Shown here one piece after another: positions 48,541-59,534 of a DNA stretch of 64,000 nt; position 1 is the stretch's first letter; each line of letters opens with the position of its first letter. Source of the DNA: Scenedesmus sp. ARA3 (lineage: Eukaryota; Chlorophyta; Chlorophyceae; Sphaeropleales; Scenedesmaceae); assembly GCA_004335835.1 (NCBI GenBank), contig RWJK01001491.1, positions 6,845 through 70,844 on the forward strand, written 5' to 3'. The position numbers were made by a program, and so were the translations under genes. The notes below the pieces were generated by a model that was not told the DNA's origin, searched no databases, and saw only the letters and a program-made list of their open reading frames with translations.

Positions 48541-51500
48541 TCAGCAGGCTCTTGAACAGCCCGTCACGGTCACACAGCGTGACAAGCTGCCCCGCAATCA
48601 GCAGCGAGAAGCGCGGCTCCTTGCTGGCCAGGTTGCTGCCGATGACAGCGATGGCGCCTGGCCCCGGCTTGTCAGGACGGAAGGCCAGCAGCGCAGAGTA
48701 GTTGCCGGGCGGGCGGCTGCGCAGCGAGCCAAGGTAGAGGGGCGCACCCCTGCAGGACAAGCGGAAACATGAGATTACAGCGGCGTGCATGATAAGTAGT
48801 TGCCCGACGGGCGGCTGCGCAGCCAGCCGAGGTACAGCGGCACACCCCTGCAACAGAAAGATGAGCAATGCACAAGACATACAAGCATGAAAGTGTGCAT
48901 GTGCAGTGGGATGGTGCACATGCAGTGTGTGCAGCATCACATGACGTCATGGTGGCACCGAATGGGCGGCTGCGCAGCGAGCCGAGGTAGAGGGGCGCAC
49001 CCCTGCAGGACACGCAAAGACTGGAATTTGCAGCGGCGCGCTTGAGGAGTACTTGCCAAGGGGGCGGCTGCGCAGGAAGCACTGCTATGCACCCCTTGCA
49101 GGGCAGGGATGCCAGCATGGTGCATGTGATGCAGCAGCAAGAAGGTGCATCGCTTGTCAAGGATGTGATACATTCTGACACATGAGCGGGCTGTGTGTGT
49201 GAGCGTACGTGCCTGTTTGCACGTGCAGATGCGCGTACATGTTGTGCACCTGCATTGAATGCCACAGCGCATGGCAGCATTGAAGCACCAGCAGAGACAC
49301 ATTCTGCTGCGCATGCTGCAGTACGTCGGCATCAGTAATCCCTTTTGGGGGTTTGGTTTCCCCCGCATCACAATTACAACTCAAAGAGAGCCCTGCAAGT
49401 AGCTTCGCAAATCAAAGCCACAGTCAAGTCTGTTGATCAGCGGTGCGTGCAGGGCAGCCCTTTGAAGGGCTAGGCTACACACAGCGATGACCAATACACT
49501 TGACCATGAGCTTCGCTGCATGCACCACTACAAACTACAGGGAAGCACGTAAATTGGCAGGATATCCGGCACATGGCGAGCTGCAACCACGCCCACGCCT
49601 CAGCGGCTGCACATGCAGCTACCCACTCATCAGAGCACTGCGCCGTACGCCATGCTGCCCCTCGCGCACCTGCCGCTCTCAGGCCCCGAGCTCTGTAGCG
49701 GGAACTGCCACCCTGGCGCGTCCAAGAACGCCGCAAACAGGTACAGCAGCAGCGCGCTGTCAGTGGGCAGCTCTGGCGACCAGGGCCTGCCTGCATGCTC
49801 GCCACCACCATTCCAGTTAAAGGCTTTCGCGCAGCTGCCCTGCGCCAGCTGCCGCACGCGGGTGGCTATGTAGCTAGGAGGTGCAGGGGGCAGCAGCTCG
49901 CTGGGCCGCCGCCCGGACAGCACCCACAGCAGCTCGCTGTAGCGGTGCAGAGCCTGCGGCCAGCAGCAGCAGCAGCAGTGACAAACGTGTCATGCGGCAG
50001 TGGCGACAGCACGTTGAGCATAGACATGCATGCGTGTGCTGGCTTGCTGAGTACGGGGCCAAGGAAGAGGTGTATGAACTGGCAGCTTGGCAGGTCTCAA
50101 CCCATGATGGACAATGTAGGCGCAACCCTGTAACCAATGCAGGGCACTCGCCGAGAGACCAGCAACACCACCAATCCAGACACTGCAGCATCAGCGCCGC
50201 TTCTGCTTTTGCAGCTCTCAGCTGCACTGGCTCTGCAAGGAGCGCAGCACCGGCACAGCAAGACTCATACCAACTTCATCTCTGCATACGCCGCAGCAGC
50301 TCACCATCAGCAGCGGCTGCGGGTCGTAGCCATATGGCAGCTGGCTGTGCCGCAGGCTCTCCATGAGGTTCTGCGACATGTTGCGTGCATCCTCAACAGC
50401 AGACACGCTGCTGCCGGAGCCCATGCCGCCGCCTTGAACCCTCAACATGGGCCCAAAGCCGCTGCCAAGCCCTAAACCTGAACCGCCGAGGCCTCCTGCA
50501 ATCCCTGCTGCCCCACCAGCAGCACTACTCATAGCATTTGAGCTGCTGTTGGCTCCGCTGCCAGATGCATCGGTCTCTACTTCAAGCAGCTGAGTGATGG
50601 GCGGCAGCTGCGGTGCCTGCTGGCCAGGGACCAGCCGCGCCATGTGTGCGTTGGGCTCCTCATGTGCTGTGTCCATCAGCAGAGAGAGCGGCGCCAGCAG
50701 CTGCGTGGCAAACCACTCCCTGAAGCGCTCCGTCCACACCAGCAGCTCCGGCACCTGCGTACAACAGCCACAAATGGTCGAGACAACGGTCAGCTGCAAA
50801 GCGCCCAGTAAGCATATGCGCAGTGCAACAAGCGATATATATGAGCAGGTGTACGGAGCAACAGTCACGTCTGTGTACCAGATGAATGCCATATCCAACA
50901 CATGATGCGCCTCTCTGAAGCGCTCCGACCACACCAGCAGCTCCGGCACCTGTGCACAGCATGTGAAACAGGATGATGTGCCCAAAAACAAAACGAACAG
51001 CAAGCATATCCGCATAAAAGCATGAGGACAAATGATGTAGAGGCATACTTGGCAACAGTCTAACTCGCGTACCAGATGCATGCGCACTCCCAGGCAGATG
51101 ATGCGCCTGCCCATGCACGCGTGCACACATGTGCACGTATACCCACACACGTATGTACGCACGCGTACACACATGCAAGCACACACATGCATCAGCCCAT
51201 GCATAGCAAAACGCGCGCGCACACGCCAAACACGCACGCGCTCAGGTATGCACTCATGCACGCATGTGAACACATGCTCTTACACATCCACTCCTGGACA
51301 GACATGCATGCACGGTCACCTGCATGCGCTGCACCCGGAACCGCACACTGATCAACCCCAACAGGGGCAGCCCCTGCAGCCCTGCGCTCTGGCACTGTAT
51401 AGAGTTGCACACCCACCTGCACAAAACAGCAGCTGCTGTGCCTGATCGCTGCAGCGCACTAGGCGCTGACACTTTGCCTGTGGCTGCACACCCACCTGCA

Positions 51501-54112
51501 TCTGCAGGATGTCCCTCATGATGCGCCCCGCCTCTGCATCAGCAGAGGGCTGCAGCCCTTCGCCAGCTGCAGCACCAGCAGCAGCTGCCGCCTTCCTCGC
51601 CAACTGCAGGACAGGTTGAAACAGTAGAGCAGGGCATTCAGACCATAAGGGATAGGCCGCAGCATTCACAGATGGGTTGATTGTTCTGCTGTGCAAGCGC
51701 GCAGCTGTTTAATACATGCAAGCATGCTGCCAGGGCAGTTTCCTGCAAGCTGCCAGTGCAACACAGTGCAGCGTGGGCGCCACATGTGTGCACATTCCTG
51801 CACTGCATCGTCCCTGCAACGTGCGCAGCATGTGCACAGCCTCACCAGTGCACATGCCTGCATCCCTGTTGCCTCTGCAACATGTGCAAAGCCTCACCAG
51901 TGCACATGCCTGCACCCCTACTGCATATGTTGCCCCTGCAAGCTGCAGAGCCTCACCAGAGAGGGCCTGTAGTGTGGCGCGTCCCTGCCTGTCGGCAGCG
52001 CAGGGCTTCCTGCAAGCCCCGGGTCACTCTGGTCATAATACAGCTGCCCAACAGGCAGCGGTGACGCAGCAGGCGATGCGGCAGTGCCTGCGTCTGCGCC
52101 GCCAGCGCCTGCATCGCCCCCTGTGAAGGAGCTGGTGTATTGCTTCAGCTGCTGCGGCGTGGCTACAGCTACGCTGCCAGACCATGGCGACCGCCTGCAG
52201 CAATGCAGAAACATGGGTGGTGACGAGGTCCGCCCTGTTAGGCCACTTGGCCAGTGGCTGTACAGGTACGGTCGAGCAGGAGCGCAACACAGCTTGCAAC
52301 GCTGTCGCAACTCAGGTGCGAAGCAAACAAAATCAAGCTGCTGTGGGACGCTACATCTGACATCCTGCTGCTAAGATTGGAATGCTGCAGCCAGCGGCCA
52401 AGCCATATACACCAGCTGCTGCGCCTGGTCACTGCCGCGCACTAGGACCGCTGCCTCGCCTGTGCTGCTGCAACGCGATGGCCACAACCGCTGCACCTCC
52501 CGGCCGTTGCGCTACACCGCTGCAATGCTTCCTTCTGCAGCTCACTTTGACCCTGGGGAGGGCCCCATGCTGCTGCGGCCAGCGCTGCCAGGGGTGAAGC
52601 CCACGCTGTGCACCAGGTGGCGCGGTGTGGCGTCTGCTGCTCCTGCAGACGGCGCCAGCGGCGGCAGCCGCTGCGCACAGCATAACACGGGAGACATAGT
52701 GCACAGCAGAAAGGGTCAAATCCTTTCCACTGTGTGTTGTGGATTGTGATGAGACCCAGGCCTGCATGCGCTGGCAGCGCTGGCGGCTGCGCACGGACTG
52801 TGGCTACCTCCTGGTTCCACCAACTGTGCTTTGTCAAGGGCATCAGTCGGCGAGCACGTTCCCTGCTGCTGAGTTGTGTATTCAATCACGCCATAGCCCC
52901 GTCAGTATCTCCCCGCACCCACACACGCGAAAGGAGGGAGGGGCACTGCTACATTGTGCTGGCAGGTATGCCCGGCTGCTGTTGACGCGGTGTTCACCTG
53001 TGCTGGGCTGATTGGTGTGGCCAGCAGCGTCGCTGCTCTAGCAGCAGCTGGTGCTGCATCAGGCGTTGCAGCAGTAAGCCTACAGCAGCCCACCCCACAA
53101 CAACAGAACCACAGCATATGTCAGCTTTTGCAGGATCAAGCGCGCTGTCCATCACCACCGGCCCATGCGCCAGGACAGTGCAATCCAATGCAATGCCAGA
53201 CATGAAGTTTGCAGGAGCGCAGTTGACCCTGCTTGGCTGGCCGCTCACACCACTGCTTAGCGCAGGTGCTGCCATGCTGCCATGCTGCATGCTGCGCTGC
53301 TGAGCAGGCGTATAAGCATAGCACACGCACGGCAGCGCACTCACTTTGCAGGAGGGGTGGGTGGCAGGCCCAGCAACTCACGCTGCCTCGGTCTGAGCGC
53401 TGCTTGCCTGCAGCAACAAAAACACAGCAAGGGCAGGAGCAGGCATGGGATCGCAGCATACAACTACCGTGCATGCTGGCTGGCACTGGCCACTGCTGCA
53501 ACAATGCAGTGAGTAAGTTGCGGGTGAGCTGCTGTCGGTCAACATACTGTCTGTTACGTGTGACAGCATGCACTCAGAGAGAAGCAGGTGCACACAAGAA
53601 AGCTGTCACCGATGCTGCACATGCTGCTGCTATTTTTATCTGCTGCGGCCACTTACGCCTTGACCCGAGCATTGCTGTCTCGCCATCTGCTGAAAGTGTT
53701 CACAGCCGCCAGCACGCATAGTGCTGCCAGTAAGCTGAGGGTGACGCCTGCAGGACACAGTACACAAACGCCCAGTCAGCTGCTGCCAGTGTTAACACAT
53801 GCACATGTAGCAAGCAGTGATGCCTCTGGCCATGATCCATATGTCTCACCTATTGCAGACGCATGAGGCACTCCGATCCAGGTGAGAAAAGGCTGCCTGT
53901 GGCAGCAAAGTGACATGCAGGTGAGTTGGAGTGCTGCAGCACTGGCGAACTTCTGTTACTGCTGGTCACCCTACCCACCCGTATCTGACTGCTGCAGCGC
54001 TCGTAGCTGCTGTGATCACATATGCACTGCCGCTTTGAAGTGCACTCTTCTTGTCAACGGTGCTGCCCAGCTGGTCTGTGAGCTTTGGAGGCCTGTTCCA
54101 TAAAGTTGCCAT
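48488..54112 (-). CDS. TMEM209-like protein (CytochromB561_N domain), nuclear envelope membrane protein
   Basis: TMEM209 is a two-helix nuclear-envelope protein; plant homologues carry the same PF09786 C-terminal domain. Exons: 54112-53979, 53896-53850, 53747-53657, 53407-53382, then tentative 53079-52998 and one near 52870-52780, then 52642-52546, 52194-51957, 51603-51496, 50754-50305, 49953-49670, 48749-48488; about 630 residues. The N-terminus has two hydrophobic helices (FLTWIGVPHASAIGV; LSLLAALCVLAAV). A Ser/Pro-rich middle (TPRHLVHSVGFTP; VGQLYYDQSDP) precedes VPELLVWTERFREWF, LPPITQLLEVETD, YIATRVRQLAQGSC, FNWNGGG, LPTDSALLLYLFAAFLDAPGW and APLYLGSLRSRP. The last exon is read to a TGA, but the same position is a good donor (AG-GTGAGG), so a further exon may exist. 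Introns carry several decoy copies of exon edges. Head to head with complex I B14. Confidence 0.88.
48690..49100 (-). repeat. Four tandem copies of the start of the last TMEM209 exon
   Basis: The real exon starts at 48749. Copies with CCTGCAG-type acceptors and APLYLGSLRSRP-like coding start at 48847 and 49002, and a degraded one at about 49098 (spacings 98, 155 and about 97). All copies include the following GGCAACTAC-like or related bases, so the unit spans intron end plus exon start. Confidence 0.85.
50705..50955 (-). repeat. Duplicate of the VPELLVW exon start in TMEM209
   Basis: The real exon starts at 50754 (VPELLVWTERFREWF). A second copy at about 50952-50917 reads VPELLVWSERFRE after a GCACAG acceptor and then diverges. 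The period is about 198 bases. The upstream copy lies in the intron. Confidence 0.85.
51840..51985 (-). repeat. Tandem copies of a donor edge in TMEM209
   Basis: The exon ending at 51957 has the donor CTG-GTGAGGCT. Two more copies of CACTGGTGAGGCT with flanking TGCAGGCATGTG lie 50-110 bases into the intron. They duplicate the donor and the first intron bases. Confidence 0.65.
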
Positions 54113-54424
54113 GGCAGAGCCTCGCGCAGCAATCCCCCGTGTACGCAAATCCAAAACTCTTCATTTAGATGTTGCAGTGCGTCTTGCATTGCTGCAGCTA
54201 CTGGTGGCAATACAAAAGTTGTCAGTGTCAGTGTTATGGCTTCCCACCCGTACACCCTCCTCAAGCGCCTTACCACGTTATCAGCATAGCAGATCAAGGT
54301 GCTCGAACTGGTTTAACATAGCTTGGATGCTAGATCAGGCGCTGGCCTGTTGTCGTCACTCACGCCCTGCTTCACACGGCCATTGACTGCTTTACACTGC
54401 TTCTTCGTTCCTAATACACATACA
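54113..54424. promoter_or_regulatory. Short head-to-head intergenic region (bidirectional promoter candidate)
   Basis: 312 bases separate the start codons of the TMEM209-like gene and complex I B14. Both are housekeeping-type genes, so a shared promoter is likely. No core motif is called. Confidence 0.45.
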
Positions 54425-56652
54425 ATGGCCTCCAGGCTTGCCCAAGTCGCTGCAGAGGCGACGGCACGCCCGGGCCTGTTTGGTGGCAAAGCTCGTGCAT
54501 TTTACCTCGAAGTAAGAGGCTTCTGAAGCCCGTAGCTGCTGCAGGGCAACTTATCAGCTAGTTAACAATGCTTTCTGCTTGTTGTAGGTCTGCAGATGTG
54601 TACCGTTCATCCATAAAGCCATGCGGTTGGAGGAGCTGGTCAGTGTTAGGGAGATCAGGGCTGTGATCAAGGAGCGCTTCCTGGAGTTCAAGGACGTGAC
54701 AGACCCACGGGTGAGCTTGCCAACCTTGCAGCTGGCAGCAGCAAGGCCGCAGCAGCAGGGACAGCATGTAGCAGGAGATGACGTGCGTGCTGCTACTGCT
54801 ACTGCTGGTGCTGGTGCTGTTGATGAGTATAGTCAGGCGATGGAAGACGTAACCTGCCCAAGCTGGTGGTGTAACGCCAAACAGCAATCCTTTGCAGCAC
54901 CTGCTGCAGCAGCGGAAGAGCAGTACTGATGTGCATCGCGTAAGACGGTGCGCCTGTTTGAAGCCTGTGGCAGCTGCAGCTACAGAAGGCATGAGTCCAA
55001 CTTTCTGCTGATGCAGTGTTTGCGCAGCGCACCCCGACACTGATGCATTGATCAGATCTCAACTATCCGGGTGCAGTTGTGGCTGCTGGTTCGGCACACG
55101 CTCTCGATCTGCTGGTTACGTGTTGCTGACCAAATGACCATTCTGCTGCTGCTGCTGCCGCTGCTGCTGCTGCTGCTGCAGGTGATTGATATGATCATCT
55201 TCAAGGGCAGGGAGGAGCTAGAGGTGGGCACAGCAGCAGCAGGCTGTGGCAGGGCAGGGTGGGCAGGGATCGCTGGCGCATGCAGGGCTGGCTATGTTTG
55301 CAAAGCAGACAGGCAGACAGGTGCCTGGGGCACATGTGGATTGCGCGCGCAGCAGGCATGGCACTAGCTGGTTTAGTGTGCAGCAGTAGGCGCCTGCCCA
55401 GCGGCAGGGAACTCCACAGCAGCACTGCAGGACAGGTGTGACAGCAGCACGGGTGCAGAAGGGGTTGTGCAGAGACAGGTGACAGCAGTGACAGCAGGGT
55501 TGTATTGTGTCTGCTGCTGGCAGTGGGATGGACTAGCAGTGGACACGCAGCAGCCACACCAGTTCAGCAGCCATGGCACCAGCGAACACATGTCCGGCAA
55601 CCATTGCAAGCAGCAGCAGCTGGCAAGTCACTCCCATTGCAAACACTGCCTCGGCTGTGCAGTTTGTGTAGCGACGCTGCAGCAGCTGTGCTAGACGCAG
55701 TGCGATGGCCAGCTGCAGCAGCCTGGCTCAGCTGCTGGCGCTGTTTGGGGTCCTGCAAGCTGTAGAGCAGCTGTGGGTGTGTACTTTATTTGCAGCCCAG
55801 CAGCAGCTTTCACTGCAGCCTTTGTTAGCAGCAGTGTCAAAACGGAAGCAGCACTCACCAGCAGCTCGTCTCTGGCAAGGCGCGCAGCAGCTGTAGCTTC
55901 ACTTGGCATACACGACATTGCTGCTGCTGTCAGTGCCAGGTGCCGTGTGGTATGCTGTTCCTGCATGCTGCTGAGCCTGCCAGTGTACTGCTACATGCTG
56001 GGCTGCTAAACGTTGCCCTCCGCAGGCAGCTTGTAGCACATATGGGTATGTGCGGCTGTTGGGCTCTGCCGTCTACTTATCAGCTTTGTTACTGTCCTCC
56101 TTTGCAGGTGTACCTGACCCTCCACAAGCAGCGGCACCATGCGGTAAGCACCAGATTACATAGCACGCGCCTGTCTGCTACACCTATAAGCAGCACAGCA
56201 GCGCCTTGATTTGAGTTCAGTGCTGCGTGCGTCCCGGGGCCTTGGCTGGTTGTCAACGTGTGCACTCCTGGTGCTGCGTGCCCTGTATAGCAGGAGAAGA
56301 TTTGTCTAGACAGATGTCTGGCAGGTTCTGCACCTTGTACTTGGGCTGTTGAGCATCTGACGCTAGACCTAACCTGTTCGAAATCCCTCATCCTGCATAA
56401 TGTTACAGCTCATGTTGCCTTGAGAGTGCCAGCACCCACATGCATGCACCTTTACACACACATCACATCCTAACAAACATAACAGCACATAATAACAAAC
56501 ATAACATGTCATATAACATTGCCACGCAGATCTCGGAGTACCTGGACCCCATCCTCAGCAAGAAGATGGCCTTCCCCAAGCCGCCCAGCAGCAACAGCGC
56601 CTTCCTGGACCAGTTCCTCTCCGGCAACTACATAAGCCCCACAGCCAAGTGA
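54425..56652 (+). CDS. NUOB14: Mitochondrial complex I subunit B14 (NDUFA6, LYR family)
   Basis: An accessory subunit of NADH:ubiquinone oxidoreductase in the mitochondrial inner membrane. It binds acyl-carrier protein at the matrix arm. Exons: 54425-54511, 54588-54710, 55182-55223, 56108-56143, 56530-56652, all phase 0; 136 residues, the usual size. The product shows GLFGGKARAFYLEV, then VREIRAVIKERFLEFKDVTD, PRVIDMIIFKGREELE, LHKQRHHA and a C-terminal YLDPIL. The core VTDP-[RK]-VIDM-[IL]-[IL]-FKG-x-EEL and KQRHH are diagnostic. The acceptor of exon 3 is preceded by a (CTG)n tract. Divergent from the TMEM209-like gene. Confidence 0.95.
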
Positions 56653-58662
56653 AACGGCAGCAGCAGCAGCACTGGCGCTGGAGCACAACACAGAAGCAGC
56701 AGCACTGGCGCTGCAGCGGAGAACAGCAGCGCGGCGGCAGCAGCAGCAGCAGCGCTGGAGCGCAGCACTGCACCAGCGGCGGCGGCAGTGTACCCGGCTA
56801 GCAGCAGCAGCAAGCACTGGCGGCGGCATTTACAGCGGCGTGCTAGAAGAGGGGCGTCATCGCTGGAGCAGTGATGGCAGGGACGTTGGCGCGCCAGTTT
56901 TATTGGCACATAGTTGAAGAGGCTTCATCTGCTGCAGCTGAGGCTAGCAGCTGCAGCGCCCCGCAGCCGGCAGCTACGTGCGTAGAAGACTGTTGCAGAG
57001 CCCTTGCGCCACGCAGTGCGGCAGCTGTGGCCTGCTGCTTTTGGGCAGCTGCGGGGCAGCGTAGGTGTCAGTAGTACGCGCAGCCGTGATGTGCAGTGGC
57101 ACACCACGGTGTCGCTGCACAGCTTTCACGTGTGGGGACTGGGAGGATGGCTCAGGTGTTTGGTTTACACGCCTGCAGCCCAGCTGGCTGGCAGCCAACT
57201 CTCAAGTTTTGGTGTACTACGCAGTGTCAGAACTGCCACCTTGATGTGCGCATCGAAACAGGTTGGCGCTTACATGTGGTGTGCTTGTGGCGGTGTCTGT
57301 GACGCGCACCCGTGCGTGTGTGCATTGATGGAGTGTGGCTGATCTCACAGCGTTTGCAGGCTTGTGATGTGCCGACAGCATCCTGTAGCTTCAGCATCAC
57401 CGGCAGGATAGACATGTGTGCAGCATGCCGCAGCGGGCCTCTGGAGCTGCTTGGCAGGCCTGCATGCATGGAGGGGCCCATCTCGGCCGACTTTACTGTG
57501 ATGACTCAGCTGCGACAGCTGACGGCACTTTGGCCTGGAACATCCACGCCCTGCTGTCACTACAGGGGTGTGTGGCAGCTCATGCATGGCTTTTGCAACA
57601 CAGCTGACGAATAGTAGTAAAAGTTTGAGCGTGTGAGTCATTGGCACGGGGTGTGTCTGCCCATTTGCTCAGTGGCGCGTGGCTTGCGTCATCTTGCAGC
57701 CTGCGCCGTTGGGCGTTGTCAAGGACAGTGCAGTGCGTGCAACCCGGGGCAGCTCGCCAAGCTGTGTGCTAAGCGGGTACTGGCCATGTGCTGGCATGGT
57801 CATCATGATATAATAATAGTTGTATGGCTGATGTGCTTCTTTGGGGCAGAGCTTGACAACAGTTACTTTTAACAGGCTCTGCAAGGTTTGGCATGGCGTA
57901 GACTTGTTGCTTGGACGTTCATGGTGTGAAACTTGTAAAGCAACTTACTTATTGAAACTCGCTGGAACTTTTTGAAATGGGTGTGACACCTTTTTTTCAA
58001 TGGCTCTAAGTCAGGCCATGTCCCTGACGTCTTAACACCTGATGGTGTACAGGAAGTCTCAAAAGTTTTTGACTGCTGCAAGCAGTTTTAGGCATTTTAA
58101 CACTGAAACAGATGTATATTGCTTGGATTCACAGCAGCACAGTTACACAATGGCAGCTACATGAATGCTGCCCTCAACCCTGCAGTTTCAAGCACTGCAA
58201 CTCAGGTTTGGAGCATGCCATCACTAGAATCTGCCTCCAGGTGGACTTACAAATACTGCTGCTTTTCACTGCTGTTGAGTGGGTGCAGCAAATCCCAGAA
58301 AGCACACACATAGGCCCAGCACCAGCTGCAGCCAGCCTGCAAAGCCCAATGCCATGACACCAAGGCCCACACCTGTAGCTGTGCATGCCAGAACAAACAA
58401 CAGCAGCACACATGATCAGCTCCACAAGGCACTGCTGTGATGCAGACAGCATCTGTTGACCAACAGGCACCAAGAAGGCATGCCAGGGCATGCACAGACC
58501 ACAATACAGCCCTAGCAGCACAGCAGCACCCCTGCAAAACAAGAACAGAGCCCAATCAAGTGCTTTTTGGCGTCATGCGGCATGCGGCTGGCTATTCACA
58601 AGGCTAAGGCTATTCACGCGCGCGCGTGGAACTGTATTTGACCACACCCCGACTTGAACCAG
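56653..58662. other. Mostly non-coding; weak minus-strand membrane exon candidate
   Basis: The first 250 bases are CAG/GCAGCA-rich 3' flank of the complex I gene. At 58531 a strong minus-strand acceptor (TTGTTCTTGTTTTGCAG) opens a hydrophobic reading (VLLGLYCGLCMPWHAFLVPV), and further left another hydrophobic stretch ends in FAAPTQQQ then a stop at about 58260. They are in different frames and I could not chain them or find a start. The upstream exons of the Ser-Pro gene at 58663 should also lie here but were not found. Confidence 0.3.
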
Positions 58663-58730
58663 CCCCAGCCCCAGCCCCAGCCCCAGCCCCAGCCCCAGCC
58701 CCAGCCCCAGCCCCAGCCCCAGCCCCAGCC
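58661..58730 (+). repeat. (CCAGCC)n hexanucleotide repeat
   Basis: About 12 hexamers encoding Pro-Ser in the chosen frame (Ala-Pro and Gln-Pro in the others). It begins at the predicted acceptor. Confidence 0.95.
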
Positions 58731-59534
58731 CATCACCGAGCCCTTCACCAAGAGCACCACCCAGCCCATCGCCCAGCCCATTGTTTACTGCAACACCCAG
58801 CCCGTCACCCAGGCCATCACCAAGCCCGTCACCTACGCAATCACCCAGCCCGTCACCCAGCCCGTCCCCAAGACAATCACCCAGCCCGTCACCCAGCCCG
58901 TCACTCAGCCCGTTACCCAGCACGGCGTCCCCCAGGTATGGTAACATGGAAGAAGCAAGCAGTACACATTGAGCCCATACCACAATACTTGAGTATAGGT
59001 TTGAGTGCTGCAGCCTGAACAGTCGTCATTTGCTGCTGATTTTATCGGCAGCCAAAGCCAATTGCACAGCAGCTGCCAGCTTGCTGTTGGTGCACAGCCG
59101 TCATAAGACAACCAACTTGCAGCTACAAACAATGCCTGACGTGCGGTGTCGTGCCCGCTGCACTGTGCTCTGCGCTGCCGTTCTAAATGATCAGCGCTGC
59201 ACCCCCTGCCCTGAGCATAGCGCCAATGGCTGTCACCAGACTGACTGTCTCAGCTACAGCCACCAGCACCAACAAGCGCAACTGTATAGCCTCTGCTACG
59301 CTACGGCGGTCGTCTGATGGGGTAGCTTTGCCGGGTGCTTTTGTGTCCGGCACATGGGCGCAGACCAATAACACTGACAATGGCAGCACCAACAGCAGCG
59401 GCGTGGCCTCATGAGTGCTGACCGTGCAGCCAAACACGTTCCGTTCGTGCAACATCACGGTGACAACCGCCACACTTTCTGGCTACCGCTTGGACCTGGC
59501 CTCCTCAATAACGACAGCGTGGGTGCAGTGGTGA
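58663..59534 (+). pseudogene. Ser-Pro-rich, Ig-like extracellular protein fragment with in-frame TGA
   Basis: Exon 58663-58935 encodes Pro-Ser repeats of a hydroxyproline-rich glycoprotein (upstream in-frame TGA at about 58654, so it must be entered by splicing at AACCAG). It joins in phase 2 to an exon from 59195 encoding AVTRLTVSATATSTNKRNCI, LPGAFVSGTWAQT and NSSGVAS, a beta-sandwich (Ig/PKD-like) pattern seen in algal matrix proteins. The frame is then cut by TGA at 59412-59414, yet continues with LTVQPNTFRSCNITVTTATL and SGYRLDLASSITTAWVQW before a second stop at 59532. The domain clearly spans the TGA, so this is either a young pseudogene, a sequence error or a missed tiny intron. N-terminal exons were not found. 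Confidence 0.5.

Noticed and set aside
56280..56400. GTTCGAAATCC as a tRNA B box
   Set aside because: No A box at the right distance and no acceptor-stem pairing. No tRNA or rRNA gene was found elsewhere in the window either.
58573..58983. Minus-strand Gly-Leu-Gly repeat ORF
   Set aside because: Complement of the Pro-Ser exon, which splices in phase to an Ig-like exon on the plus strand.
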